Shown in pieces: positions 45,221 to 54,018 of a stretch of DNA of 64,000 nucleotides; position 1 is the first letter of the stretch; every line of letters starts with the position of its first letter. The stretch covers positions 1 through 64,000 of the forward strand of contig CANMBE010000008.1 of assembly GCA_947495975.1 (NCBI GenBank), given 5' to 3'. This DNA is from Ignavibacteria bacterium (lineage in GTDB: Bacteria > Bacteroidota > Ignavibacteria > Kapaibacteriales > Kapaibacteriaceae). The notes under the pieces are model-generated. The model searched no databases. It saw nothing but the letters and a program-made list of their open reading frames with translations, and was not told the origin of the DNA. The position numbers were made by a program, and so were the translations under genes.

Positions 45221-45262
45221 CCGCCGAGTGAGATTCGTACTCACTCGGTGGTTTATTTTTTG
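45221..45262 (+). terminator. Strong hairpin terminator of gyrA overlapping the next coding start
   Basis: CCGCCGAGTGAG (45221-45232) pairs with CTCACTCGGTGG (45240-45251), twelve pairs with one G-T wobble, then TTTATTTTTTG. It begins four bases after the gyrA stop. The GTG start proposed for the TonB-receptor-like protein (45228) lies in the left arm, so the hairpin both ends gyrA transcripts and hides that start in any read-through RNA. Confidence 0.85.
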
Positions 45263-47183
45263 CGTGGGCGCATTTGTGCCCTCGCTTTCGGCGGCGCAGC
45301 AGCAAGCCCCCTCGCCAGTTCCTCCCGCAAGAGATACTGCATTCACCCAGCGAACGGTGATTACGTCAGATTCATTGCCAATACCATTGTACACAATGGG
45401 TAGGTTGTCTGCGCACGATAGTGAGGCAAACGCGCACATTACAAAGCTGCAGATGCGTTTGCTTCAATATGGACAACTCGCAGAGGCGCTACATAAAGGC
45501 ACGTCGTGGACGCCGCTATCACATGGCGGCTTTGGTCAAAACGATGGGCTTTCCGTCATGGGAGGCATGAATGTTGACCTAGGAGTGAGTATCAACGGCC
45601 GCCCCCTTTCAGAGCCGTGGTCTGGAGCCTACCAATTGGTGCAGGCACAGCCGGCAGGGTTAGAGCGCGTGGAACTATTGACCGGCACCGATGCCGTGGG
45701 ACTTGCTCCCAGCATGACGCTTACAGCGCTGAATATGCAATCGATGATTCATAACAGTGCAACACCATATACTTCTCTTTGGTATCATCAGGCAGGCGGC
45801 GATATTGTTGCAATGGATGGCACGTTTTCCCAGAACGTTGCTGAAAATTTTAATGTGACCTTGGGCGTGCGTCGTAGCGGTGCAAACGGACGATATCTGA
45901 ATACGGACTTTGATATTTGGAATATCAGGGCAGCTATTCGATGGACAATGAGTGCGCGCTCTCATCTTCATGTACATTATGAATTGGCATCTCTCAATTC
46001 AAGTTTGTGGGGTGGCATTCGCACAGCTGGACTATCACCTCAGTTTACGGAAAGCACTGCGCCTCCAGTTCATAGCAATCTGCGAGACGAAACCAGAAGG
46101 CATGATCTCAGCGCAACGCTCACTCAGATTCTTTCCGATGATACATCGAGCGTACTTTCTGCGTCTGTCTATGGCTCGTATAATGCTCTGCGCCGACTAC
46201 GTGACTCAACAACGTGGACATCTGTAACCGACACCTTGGGTGCGCTCACGTTACGAGGTGGATCTGTGGGTGGAATCCTGCGGTATGATCAACGAATTGG
46301 TCCACTCAGACTGCGCATTGGTGGCGGCGCCGATGTCATTCGCAATGATGCTTCGGTCTACGCAGATGAATCATATGGAGTAGTGCCTCAGGCTTTTGGG
46401 CATATCATGATTCCACTATCTGCTGGGTTGCAGTTTAGAGGAGCGGGACGAGTGGCCCTACAGTTTGACCGCGTTTTGATTGGAGCTGGTGCTGGTCTTA
46501 GCGTGCAGACAGGCAATGCTGTGTATCGCGCAGATGTTGCTACATCGCAGCGCGCCCCTACGCTTTCAGAAGGCACATCATTACTTCCGGAACGGCATCT
46601 CTTGCTGTCTGTGAGTGGAACTTGGTTATCCCCAAACTTTGAGACGTCAGTAACTGCATATGGTCGGCTCATTACTGACCCCATCGTGTCAACCGGAAGC
46701 CGTACGAACGAAGTAATGGCACTCACAAATTCTTTCAACGCTACATCGCGAAGAATCATTGGAGCAGTTGCGAACTCAATGTTGCGTATCGGCAATATTG
46801 AGTTGCGACCACGTGTGAGAATTACCATCTCAAATACTAACGATGTGGCAGACGATAGATTTCCTCTGGCCATGGCCGATCTCAGCGTTGCCTACGTGTA
46901 CGAAGTTGGAAGAAATTCCGTTCGGTTAGGAGTATGCGGAACGGTAATGAGTGCTGCACGACTTCCGCAATACGTAGCCCCTTCGTGGACGTATGTAGAT
47001 CCGTTAACCAGCAATGGCGGACAGTACGATGGCCTGAACGTTTTTTTGTCTGCAATCGTTGGTAATGCAACAGTCAGAGCATCGTTTGAAAATATTCTTG
47101 GACAGCGCTGGTACACAACGTCGCTAGCTCCTGAAATTGTGCGCTCCATTCGGCTTAGCGTTGATTGGTCGTTCTTTGATTGA
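45228..47183 (+). CDS. TonB-dependent-receptor-like outer-membrane protein
   Basis: About 651 residues. GTG 45228 gives a signal peptide (RFVLTRWFIFCVGAFVPS, cut after SLSA-A); GTG 45192, overlapping gyrA, is the alternative. A plug-like domain follows (NVDLGVSINGRPLSEPWSGA, LERVELLTGTDAVGL), then many amphipathic strands (LRLRIGGGADVIRNDASVY, RAGYE-like repeats) and a closing WSFFD with C-terminal aromatic. It lacks a carboxypeptidase-like N-domain. The substrate is unknown. Because it precedes the acyl-CoA ligase by 30 bases, it may be transcribed with the polyketide operon. Confidence 0.72.
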   Translation: MRFVLTRWFIFCVGAFVPSLSAAQQQAPSPVPPARDTAFTQRTVITSDSLPIPLYTMGRLSAHDSEANAHITKLQMRLLQYGQLAEALHKGTSWTPLSHGGFGQNDGLSVMGGMNVDLGVSINGRPLSEPWSGAYQLVQAQPAGLERVELLTGTDAVGLAPSMTLTALNMQSMIHNSATPYTSLWYHQAGGDIVAMDGTFSQNVAENFNVTLGVRRSGANGRYLNTDFDIWNIRAAIRWTMSARSHLHVHYELASLNSSLWGGIRTAGLSPQFTESTAPPVHSNLRDETRRHDLSATLTQILSDDTSSVLSASVYGSYNALRRLRDSTTWTSVTDTLGALTLRGGSVGGILRYDQRIGPLRLRIGGGADVIRNDASVYADESYGVVPQAFGHIMIPLSAGLQFRGAGRVALQFDRVLIGAGAGLSVQTGNAVYRADVATSQRAPTLSEGTSLLPERHLLLSVSGTWLSPNFETSVTAYGRLITDPIVSTGSRTNEVMALTNSFNATSRRIIGAVANSMLRIGNIELRPRVRITISNTNDVADDRFPLAMADLSVAYVYEVGRNSVRLGVCGTVMSAARLPQYVAPSWTYVDPLTSNGGQYDGLNVFLSAIVGNATVRASFENILGQRWYTTSLAPEIVRSIRLSVDWSFFD

Positions 47184-47212
47184 TGCGTCTGATATTGCAC
47201 AAGGAGGTTCAG

Positions 47213-49000
47213 ATGACCGCACAAACAATACCCGAAATGTTTCTCGAAGTCTGCTCGCGATTTGCTGGGAATGCTGCGAAGGTAGCATACGCAAGCAGGG
47301 CGAATGGGTCATGGCAAGAGCTAACGCATGATGATCTGCGAGACAACGTAGAACTCTTTGCTGATGGCTTGTTGCGTTACGGTATTGCACCAGGTGAGCG
47401 TGTAGGTCTCGTGAGCGAGAATAGAACCGAGTGGGCTGTCGTGGACTTTGCCATGACTGGCATTGGCATCATTGATGTGCCGATCTTTCCTACGCTTACG
47501 GCACACAGCATGCAGTATATCTTTACTAACTGCGATGCCACTGCCGTCATAGTTTCTAACCTAACCCAGCTCAATAAAATTCTAGAGGTTTGGGATGAGA
47601 TGCCAACGGTTCGTCTCATAATCACAATGAATGAACATGTCTCTAATCATAATCGTATTGTGAGTATGCGTGATATCATGGAACGAAGTCGGCGCGAGTG
47701 TACACCGCAAGAACGTCGAACAAAATACGAAACACTTGCTCGAAGAGTTCGAAAGGATGATCTTCTTACGCTTATCTACACCAGTGGCACAACGGGCAAT
47801 CCTAAGGGCGTGATGCTTACGCACGGCAATCTGATTGCAAACATCACGGCTGCATTGCAGATTGTTTCTGTCACCGATCAAGACACGTTCCTGTCATACT
47901 TGCCGATGAGTCACAGTTACGAGCGTATGACGGGCATCTACCTGGCATATGCCGCTGGTTCTACTGTCTACATCGCAGAGTCAATTGAGTTGGTAGCCGA
48001 ACTCATGAAGGACGTACGTCCTACGATTATGACCTCTGTGCCCCGACTGTTTGAACGCATCCGTGCGCGTGTACTTGGTGCTGTTGAGAGAGACTCCAAA
48101 GTAAAGCAGTCGATATTCCGATGGGCGATGGCCGTAGGCAAGCGATGGGAAAGCGGCGAACGCGGGCGGTTACTGTCTGCTCAACGAGCAATAGCAGAAT
48201 CTTTCGTCTTCTCTAAGATTCGGGCCCGTACTGGAGGTCGCTTGCGCTTCTTTGTGTCAGGGGGCGCAGCACTCAATGTTGACGTGGGGCACTTCTTTAA
48301 CATCATTGGTCTCAAGATCATCGAAGGGTATGGGCTCACAGAATCATCGCCCGTGATTGCGGTTCATCGCGTAGAAGATATTGAGATTGGCACAGTTGGT
48401 CCACCAATGCCGAATGTAGAAGTCCGTATTGCTATCGATGGAGAAATTCTAGCTCGTGGCCCGAGCATCATGAAGGGGTATTGGAAAGATCAAGCTGCAA
48501 CAGAGCAGAGTATTGATGTTGAGGGCTTCCTACACACGGGTGATATAGGAGTTATCAATGAAAGGGGACACCTTGTTATTACTGACCGAAAGAAACACAT
48601 TCTTGTATCAAGTGGTGGGAAGAACATTGCTCCACAACCCATTGAAGCCGTGATACTGCAGAGTCCACTTATTGATCAGCTGATGTTGATAGGGGACGGA
48701 AGGGAGTATTGTACTGCTCTCATTGTGCCGGATATAGAGGCCGTAAAGGCGTGGGCAAAAAGGAATAATATTGAACATGGAACGCTTGAAGCACTAGTTG
48801 CGTTGCAAGAGCTGCATAGCGCAATTGAAAAAGATATTAATCGTTTACAACACGATCTTGCCAAATACGAACGTGTGCGCAGGTTTGCTGTGATTGCTAC
48901 ACCATTTACGGTTGAGAACGGAATGCTCACGCCAACGCTAAAGATTAAACGCAAGGTTGTGCTCTCTGCCTATGCTCAACTCATTGATACACTCTACTGA
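47213..49000 (+). CDS. fadD: Long-chain fatty acid--CoA ligase (AMP-forming)
   Basis: A 595-residue adenylate-forming enzyme of the FadD15/bubblegum-like type. It has the P-loop-like YTSGTTGNPKGVMLTHGN, LSYLPMSHSYERM, GYGLTESSPV, HTGDIGVINERGHLVITDRKKH and the C-terminal catalytic Lys near TPTLKIKRKV. It activates fatty acids to acyl-CoA. AAGGAGG at 47201-47207, five bases before ATG 47213, is the best ribosome binding site in the window and decides the start. It is followed by nitroreductase, type III PKS and ICMT genes with tiny gaps, so its acyl-CoA may feed the PKS as starter. Confidence 0.92.
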   Translation: MTAQTIPEMFLEVCSRFAGNAAKVAYASRANGSWQELTHDDLRDNVELFADGLLRYGIAPGERVGLVSENRTEWAVVDFAMTGIGIIDVPIFPTLTAHSMQYIFTNCDATAVIVSNLTQLNKILEVWDEMPTVRLIITMNEHVSNHNRIVSMRDIMERSRRECTPQERRTKYETLARRVRKDDLLTLIYTSGTTGNPKGVMLTHGNLIANITAALQIVSVTDQDTFLSYLPMSHSYERMTGIYLAYAAGSTVYIAESIELVAELMKDVRPTIMTSVPRLFERIRARVLGAVERDSKVKQSIFRWAMAVGKRWESGERGRLLSAQRAIAESFVFSKIRARTGGRLRFFVSGGAALNVDVGHFFNIIGLKIIEGYGLTESSPVIAVHRVEDIEIGTVGPPMPNVEVRIAIDGEILARGPSIMKGYWKDQAATEQSIDVEGFLHTGDIGVINERGHLVITDRKKHILVSSGGKNIAPQPIEAVILQSPLIDQLMLIGDGREYCTALIVPDIEAVKAWAKRNNIEHGTLEALVALQELHSAIEKDINRLQHDLAKYERVRRFAVIATPFTVENGMLTPTLKIKRKVVLSAYAQLIDTLY

Positions 49001-49009
49001 AGATTCTGA

Positions 49010-49807
49010 ATGACACTTCGGGAAGCAATCAAGACTCGCAAAACTTCCAATGGGCACTTTGAGCCACGTCCAGTCTCAATCGAGCACCAACGCATGTTAA
49101 TCGAAGCGGCAGAGCGCGCCCCGAGCCATTTCAACTCGCAGCCGTGGAGGTTTGTCCTGATCGATGATCCCTTAGTACGATCAAAGGTTGCTACCATCGG
49201 CGGACGTACGATGACGCAGCTCATCGAAGGCGGAACGTTCTTTACACGATATCGCAAGTACTTCCGCTTTTCGGAAGAAGAAATGAATGAACGCCGGGAC
49301 GGAATCTTCATTGATCAAATGCCGTTGGCACTTCGCCCCTTTATCAAGCAAGTATTTTCCGACAACGTGATGAATGTATTGTCGAAGCTTGGTGTTGCAA
49401 GACTATTAGGCGAAGACAACCGAAAACTCATCGAAGGGAGCCCCTTACTCCTGGCTGTCTTACTCACAAAGGAAGAGTATAAGCCGGGCGAACTTTCTGG
49501 ATACTATTGCACGTTATCTGCAGGTATGGCAATTGAACACATCTGGCTCATGACGGGGGATTTAGGAATGGGAATTCAGTTCATTTCAACACCGATGGAA
49601 ATTCCTGAAGCATGGCAAGAATTGAAACGCGTGCTTGAAGTACCCGATGATTTGGAGCTTATGGCTGTCTACCGTCTTGGTTATTTGCCTGCCGAAAAAC
49701 AGCGACCTCGTATTGATTGGCGAAGTGATCATCGAAAGAAGCTTTCTCAGATCGCGTTTCGCAATACGTGCGCTACACCTGAGGCTGACGCGCCTTCAAC
49801 ACTATGA
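49010..49807 (+). CDS. Nitroreductase-family flavoprotein
   Basis: A 265-residue FMN-dependent oxidoreductase: [14 protein letters not shown] at the N-terminus (FMN phosphate-binding arginines), [15 protein letters not shown], and [21 protein letters not shown]. An insert between residues ~85 and 140 is longer than in small nitroreductases. It starts nine bases after the ligase and overlaps the PKS start by four bases. The family reduces nitro groups, quinones or enones, or oxidises/dehalogenates; in this setting it could tailor a polyketide, which is inference. Confidence 0.87.
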   Translation: MTLREAIKTRKTSNGHFEPRPVSIEHQRMLIEAAERAPSHFNSQPWRFVLIDDPLVRSKVATIGGRTMTQLIEGGTFFTRYRKYFRFSEEEMNERRDGIFIDQMPLALRPFIKQVFSDNVMNVLSKLGVARLLGEDNRKLIEGSPLLLAVLLTKEEYKPGELSGYYCTLSAGMAIEHIWLMTGDLGMGIQFISTPMEIPEAWQELKRVLEVPDDLELMAVYRLGYLPAEKQRPRIDWRSDHRKKLSQIAFRNTCATPEADAPSTL

Positions 49808-50853
49808 TTGATGTTTGCATCGTTGGTGTAGGAACAGCAGTGCCAAAGAACATTGTTGATCAGGCATCAATACGAACGATCATTCAAAATGTGTTTCATA
49901 ATTCCGTTGAAGACCTGGCTCGACTGCTGAATGTGTTTGATCACGAACACATTCATACTCGGCATTTTGTGCAACCTGTTGAATGGTATACTACGCCACA
50001 TGGATTTGCAGAATCAAATGCCGTTTATAGCCAAGCTGCTGTTCAACTGGCCACGGAAGCAGCGCGTAAGGCAATACAAGGAAGAGAGGCCGAGGTTGCG
50101 GCGATTGTTGTGGTTTCCACCACAGGGATCATGACTCCGTCGCTTGACGCAGCATTGATCCAAACGCTTGGACTTTCACCTAATGTTGTGCGCATTCCAA
50201 TCTTTGGTCTCGGTTGCGCCGCTGGTGTAGCAGGCCTAGCGCGTGCCGCAGAACTTAGCCGTGTACTTCATGGTAAACTCGTTGTGTTTGTTGCTGTTGA
50301 GATTTGCAGCGTTACGTTTCAACATTCTGACACGTCGCGTTCTAACATCATTGGAAGTTCAATATTTGGTGATGGAGCGGCAGCCGTCTGTGTAGGTGCT
50401 GGGCTGACCGGACCTATAATCATGGGCGGTTATAGCACGCTGTTTCCAAACACAGAAGACATCATGGGGTGGGATGTTTCTGATACGGGGCTTCGGGTTC
50501 GCTTCTCTCGAGATATTCCAACCTTTGTTCGGTCGCACCTGCCGCAAGTGCTTGTTGACGCATGTGCGTCATGGGGAATTGATGTTGAAGATATCGGCTC
50601 GTTCATAGCACATCCCGGCGGAGCAAAAGTTCTTGAGGCCTATGCAGACGCTACCGGTAAGCCCCTTGAAAGCTTTCATCACGCCTTTGATGTGCTCAGA
50701 GAGAATGGCAATATGTCGAGCGTCTCTGTTCTCTTTGTTCTAGAACGGTGGCTCAATGACACGCTACCTCGATCACGCTATGCTGTGATGTCGGCACTAG
50801 GTCCAGGCTTTAGCGCAGAACAAGTGCTTCTCAAGAATGAATTTGATGCTTGA
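49804..50853 (+). CDS. Type III polyketide synthase (chalcone/stilbene synthase family)
   Basis: A 349-residue thiolase-fold enzyme. The catalytic triad is intact: Cys138 ([11 protein letters not shown]), His270 ([11 protein letters not shown]) and Asn303 ([11 protein letters not shown]). Bacterial members extend fatty acyl-CoA starters with malonyl-CoA and cyclise the chain to alkylpyrones or alkylresorcinols. It overlaps the nitroreductase upstream and the ICMT gene downstream. The PKS plus ICMT pair matches the Bacillus BpsA-BpsB arrangement, where BpsB O-methylates the alkylpyrone. The exact product here cannot be told. Confidence 0.9.
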   Translation: MIDVCIVGVGTAVPKNIVDQASIRTIIQNVFHNSVEDLARLLNVFDHEHIHTRHFVQPVEWYTTPHGFAESNAVYSQAAVQLATEAARKAIQGREAEVAAIVVVSTTGIMTPSLDAALIQTLGLSPNVVRIPIFGLGCAAGVAGLARAAELSRVLHGKLVVFVAVEICSVTFQHSDTSRSNIIGSSIFGDGAAAVCVGAGLTGPIIMGGYSTLFPNTEDIMGWDVSDTGLRVRFSRDIPTFVRSHLPQVLVDACASWGIDVEDIGSFIAHPGGAKVLEAYADATGKPLESFHHAFDVLRENGNMSSVSVLFVLERWLNDTLPRSRYAVMSALGPGFSAEQVLLKNEFDA

Positions 50854-51361
50854 GCTCATTTCTATCACGCTCATCCTACAGCGACTATCTGAGCTCGTGC
50901 TTGCGCGAAGAAACGAGAAACGCGCATTTGCACGTGGAGGTATAGAGTTTGGGGCGAAGCACTACCTCGCTATTGTTCTCTTGCACGTGTTGTGGTTCAT
51001 TGGGTTCATCACAGAGAGTGTGATTGTAAAGGGTGCTGGGTATGAAAGTGTGGGGGCTATCTGGCCTTTGTGGGCTGGGATGTTTGTCTCTGCCCAGGTC
51101 CTGCGATATTGGGCTATTGCATCACTTGGCGATGCATGGAACACACGAATCATCATTGTGCCTGGACGATCATTCGTCCGCACAGGGCCGTATAGGTTTG
51201 TATCACACCCGAATTATGTGGCGGTGATCATGGAATTTATTGCCGTACCTATGTTGGTAGGGTCACCCATCACTGCTATCGTTGGTACCGCTCTGAATCT
51301 CGCTCTGCTTCTTCTTGTTCGTATCCCCTCAGAGAATAAGGCACTTAGCAGATTGAGTTAA
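50837..51361 (+). CDS. Isoprenylcysteine carboxyl methyltransferase (ICMT)-family membrane methyltransferase
   Basis: A 174-residue integral membrane protein with about four helices. The C-terminal family block is clear: LRYWAIASLGDAWNTRIIIV, RTGPYRFVSHPNYVAVIMEF (SAM and substrate site), and LVRIPSENKAL. The ATG at 50837 overlaps the PKS by 17 bases; ATG 50846 is equally possible. It is the BpsB-like partner expected to methylate the PKS product. Its stop lies in an octamer-like repeat before the tRNA gene. Confidence 0.87.
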   Translation: MNLMLELISITLILQRLSELVLARRNEKRAFARGGIEFGAKHYLAIVLLHVLWFIGFITESVIVKGAGYESVGAIWPLWAGMFVSAQVLRYWAIASLGDAWNTRIIIVPGRSFVRTGPYRFVSHPNYVAVIMEFIAVPMLVGSPITAIVGTALNLALLLLVRIPSENKALSRLS

Positions 51362-51388
51362 CTAACGAACTCACTAACTAATTGAATA
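51357..51388. repeat. Octamer-like repeat between the ICMT gene and tRNA-Met
   Basis: AGTTAACT, AACGAACT, CACTAACT, AATTGAAT in eight-base register, starting at the ICMT stop. It shares AACGAACT and AACTAACGA with the repeat at 32164-32194, so the two 3'-end copies are related. Confidence 0.6.
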
Positions 51389-51390
51389 GG

Positions 51391-51464
51391 TACCGGAGGA
51401 GGGACTTGAACCCCCGACACACGGATTATGATTCCGTTGCTCTAACCACCTGAGCTACTCCGGC
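51391..51464 (-). tRNA. tRNA-Met (anticodon CAT)
   Basis: A 74-base cloverleaf on the minus strand: acceptor GCCGGAG (G1-U72 wobble at the tip), D-arm with AGCTCAGGTGGTTAGAGC, anticodon stem ACGGA/TCCGT with loop ATCATAA, T-arm GGGGGTTCAAGTCCC. The CCA end is not encoded in full. Loop and acceptor fit an elongator Met or a tRNA-Ile with lysidine; initiator features (three GC pairs under the anticodon loop) are absent. Confidence 0.93.
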
Positions 51465-51475
51465 AAATTGGATTG

Positions 51476-51483
51476 CAAAGATA
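51476..51483 (-). promoter_or_regulatory. -7 promoter box (TATCTTTG) for the tRNA gene
   Basis: An exact TATCTTTG on the minus strand ending 11 bases before the mature tRNA 5' end. A stable RNA directly downstream makes this the most convincing promoter in the window and supports a Bacteroidota-type housekeeping sigma factor. Confidence 0.7.
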
Positions 51484-51508
51484 AGAATCTCAGCGACAGT
51501 TGACGTGT

Positions 51509-52138
51509 TTAGGCATCTCCTGTGAGCCTGCGCAGCTCATCACGAACCCGCACTGCTGCCTCGTAATCCTCCACTTTGATTGCTTGATCAAGCTCTTGTT
51601 CTAAACGCTGTCTAAGTGTAAGGGGCTCTGAAGGGGAATCTTGATTTACACTTTTCTGTTGCAGTCGCTTAAGCTCTTCATCCTCTTCGTCATCTTCTGG
51701 CGTATCAGATGGACCATCTTCAATTTCTGTTATGTCATCGGCCTGCATTGCAATCTCATCCATGATTGCATCCGAGACATACATTGGTGCTCCACATCGC
51801 ACAGCGATGGCGATTGCGTCGCTTGGACGAGCATCAACTTCTAGTTCGGAGTAGTCAAAAATGATTGTTGCGTAGAAGGTGCCTTCCTTAATTGCATTGA
51901 TGACAATTTCGCGGACAGTTCCTCCGAGCGTTTCGATGATGTTCTTAAGTAAATCGTGCGTCATCGGACGCTGAGGACGCACGCCCTCTAGCTCATTAGC
52001 AATTGCCTGAGCTTCCGGTTCGCCAATAACAATTGGCAACCGACGTGTACCATCAACTTCTTTTAGCAGCAAGGCATAGGCCCTCTGCGAATTTGGGTTA
52101 ATAGAAAGCCCGAGAATATCAACTTGGATCTTATTCAT
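51509..52138 (-). CDS. Bifunctional nuclease family (DUF151) protein with C-terminal UVR motif
   Basis: A 209-residue protein. Residues 1-135 are the DUF151/BFN domain (VDILGLSINPNSQRAYALLL, LPIVIGEPEAQAIANELEG, RPMTHDLLKNIIETLG, RPSDAIAIAVRCGAPMYVS). An acidic linker (EDDEEDEELKR) leads to a UvrB/UvrC interaction motif (LEQELDQAIKVEDYEAAVRVRDELRRL). Plant members have nuclease activity; the bacterial role is unsettled. The UVR motif hints at a link to nucleotide excision repair, and uvrA is two genes upstream on the same strand. It starts 12 bases after etfA. Confidence 0.88.
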   Translation of the reverse strand: MNKIQVDILGLSINPNSQRAYALLLKEVDGTRRLPIVIGEPEAQAIANELEGVRPQRPMTHDLLKNIIETLGGTVREIVINAIKEGTFYATIIFDYSELEVDARPSDAIAIAVRCGAPMYVSDAIMDEIAMQADDITEIEDGPSDTPEDDEEDEELKRLQQKSVNQDSPSEPLTLRQRLEQELDQAIKVEDYEAAVRVRDELRRLTGDA

Positions 52139-52150
52139 CTGCTTTCCCGA

Positions 52151-53119
52151 TCAACTACGTCCGGTGACGGAAGAGATCTTTTGAGTGAGTCGTGGAAGCA
52201 CTTCTATCACATCACCAATAATTCCATAGTCGGCAACTTTGAAGATCGGTGCTTCTTTGTCCTTGTTGATGGCTACGATGATCTTGCTGGTAGACATACC
52301 AGCAAGATGCTGCACTGCTCCACTAATGCCACACGCAATGTACATCGTTGGGCTAACAGTTTTACCTGTTTGACCTACTTGTTCGTTGTGCGGACGCCAT
52401 CCGGCATCAACCACGGCACGTGAGGCCCCAACGGCTGCTCCTAGACTACGTGCAAGAGATTCAACAAGGTGGAAATTCTCTGGTCCCTTGAGTCCGCGTC
52501 CGCCTGAAACAATGATGTCGGCTTCGGACACATCAAGTGTGCCTTCGTTCTTATTGATACCCGTAACTGTTGCTGAACGAAGTGACGAATCAGTTGCAGG
52601 GGAAAACGACGTTACGGACGTATTCGCTGCTGCATCCTCACGTGCCGTAAAAACATTAGGCCGCAACGTTGCAACCGTAACAGTTGTATGTGTTTTGACG
52701 CGAATCGAGGCTTTGCCTGCATACACAGGACGAACTGCTTCCAAGGCCGTAGACGTGCCATGAAGTTCCACGCAATCGGGCAGCAATCCTGCCTGTAGGC
52801 GAATTGCTACACGAGGCGCTATGTCTTTGCCTGTGCTTGTAGCAGAGATTAAGACGGTGGTGGCATTCAACGCAGCTGCGGCTTCGGAAACCGCTGCAGC
52901 TACCGCAGAATTCTGGAATGATTGCCATTCTGGACCATTGACGTTCTGACATGATGCAAGTCCGTAGGCTCCAGCGGTTACTATTTGAGCTTCCGTTGCA
53001 TTAAAAATTATTCCAGCTATTGGGGCACCGCCAGAAATTGAGCGTGCTGCAGTAATCGCTTCATACGAAGATCGTTTGAGTCCTTCTCCGGACGGCTCGA
53101 GATAGATAAGGATACTCAT
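52151..53119 (-). CDS. etfA: Electron transfer flavoprotein subunit alpha
   Basis: A 322-residue subunit. The C-terminal FAD domain is complete: [65 protein letters not shown]. The N-terminal half has the alpha-subunit strand order ([20 protein letters not shown]). It passes electrons from acyl-CoA dehydrogenases to a quinone reductase; no dehydrogenase or ETF-QO is in the window. It starts directly after the etfB stop with no gap. Confidence 0.94.
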   Translation of the reverse strand: MSILIYLEPSGEGLKRSSYEAITAARSISGGAPIAGIIFNATEAQIVTAGAYGLASCQNVNGPEWQSFQNSAVAAAVSEAAAALNATTVLISATSTGKDIAPRVAIRLQAGLLPDCVELHGTSTALEAVRPVYAGKASIRVKTHTTVTVATLRPNVFTAREDAAANTSVTSFSPATDSSLRSATVTGINKNEGTLDVSEADIIVSGGRGLKGPENFHLVESLARSLGAAVGASRAVVDAGWRPHNEQVGQTGKTVSPTMYIACGISGAVQHLAGMSTSKIIVAINKDKEAPIFKVADYGIIGDVIEVLPRLTQKISSVTGRS

Positions 53120-53866
53120 TTAAATTACTTTCGCTTCTTCGTGGAGGAGTCTTACTAATTGATCGATATCCGCATCACTATCGGTCATAATATTATTGAG
53201 TCGCTTTGAAACAGGCAGCGTCATACTCAGCGTCACTACTCGTGGCTCAACAACAGTTGCAACACGATCGGCAATTGGTTTTGATTTTGCTTTCATGATA
53301 TCCGGGAGTTTTGGATACCGAGGATCATTGAGTCCCTTTTGAGCGCTTATTACACATGGTAATGTTGCGCTCACCGATTCTTTGCCGCCTTCAATGTCTC
53401 TCTCTGCAGAAACCTGTGTGCCTTCAATTGTAAGTGAAGACACCATCGAGATGTTTGGCCAACCGAGGAGTTCACCTACCATCGATGGAAGCGCGAATGA
53501 ATCAAAGTCAATTGACTGACGCCCAAACAGAATCACATCCGGAGTGATCTCTTTGGCTAGGTCAGCTATGGACGATGCCACGACAAATGAGTCGGACCGC
53601 GACTCATCCTTTACAAACACGGCAGTATCCGAACCCATTGCAAGGGCGGTACGCAAAACTTCCTTCGATGTGTCTGGACCTACCGTTACTGTTGTAACGG
53701 TACCGCCACTTTTCTCTCGCAGTCTTAGGCCTTCTTCAATTGCAAATTCGTCGTACGGATTAAGAATGAACTTCACACCAGCAGGATTAATGCTGCTTCC
53801 GTCAGTACCCACTGCAACTCGTGTTGTTGTATCCGGCACCTGGCTGATGCAGACAAGGATATTCAT
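53120..53866 (-). CDS. etfB: Electron transfer flavoprotein subunit beta
   Basis: A 248-residue AMP-binding subunit: MNILVCISQVPDTTTRVAV, NPYDEFAIEEGLRLRE, TVTVGPDTSKEVLRTALAMG, DVILFGRQSIDFDS and PSMVGELLGWP. No extra NADH/bifurcation signature can be judged with certainty. The start at 53866 is chosen for the family N-terminus; 11 codons further upstream give an untypical leader. An exact -7 box lies 32 bases upstream. It forms the heterodimer with EtfA. Confidence 0.94.
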   Translation of the reverse strand: MNILVCISQVPDTTTRVAVGTDGSSINPAGVKFILNPYDEFAIEEGLRLREKSGGTVTTVTVGPDTSKEVLRTALAMGSDTAVFVKDESRSDSFVVASSIADLAKEITPDVILFGRQSIDFDSFALPSMVGELLGWPNISMVSSLTIEGTQVSAERDIEGGKESVSATLPCVISAQKGLNDPRYPKLPDIMKAKSKPIADRVATVVEPRVVTLSMTLPVSKRLNNIMTDSDADIDQLVRLLHEEAKVI

Positions 53867-53898
53867 GTTTCTCTCGATTAATTGACTGGATAAGACCA

Positions 53899-53906
53899 CA
53901 AAGATA
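53899..53906 (-). promoter_or_regulatory. -7 promoter box (TATCTTTG) for etfBA
   Basis: Exact TATCTTTG on the minus strand, identical to the tRNA and uvrA boxes, 32 bases before the etfB ATG. The wider spacer (53867-54018) also holds a perfect GTAGCCC/GGGCTAC hairpin at 53926-53945 without a T-tract, of unknown role. Confidence 0.6.
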
Positions 53907-54018
53907 CGGGAATCAAATGGTTCCGGTAGCCCAGCGTAGGGCTACTCGTGCGAGGGCCAGTCTGCGCGTGCTGACAGTAAGTGCCACTCTTGGTGAATGT
54001 TGTTCTTCTTCATACTTG

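Noticed and set aside
53926-53945. GTAGCCC/GGGCTAC hairpin as a uvrA or etf terminator
   Set aside because: Perfect stem but no T-tract, and it lies upstream of the etfB box, not after a gene end in the right orientation; role left open.
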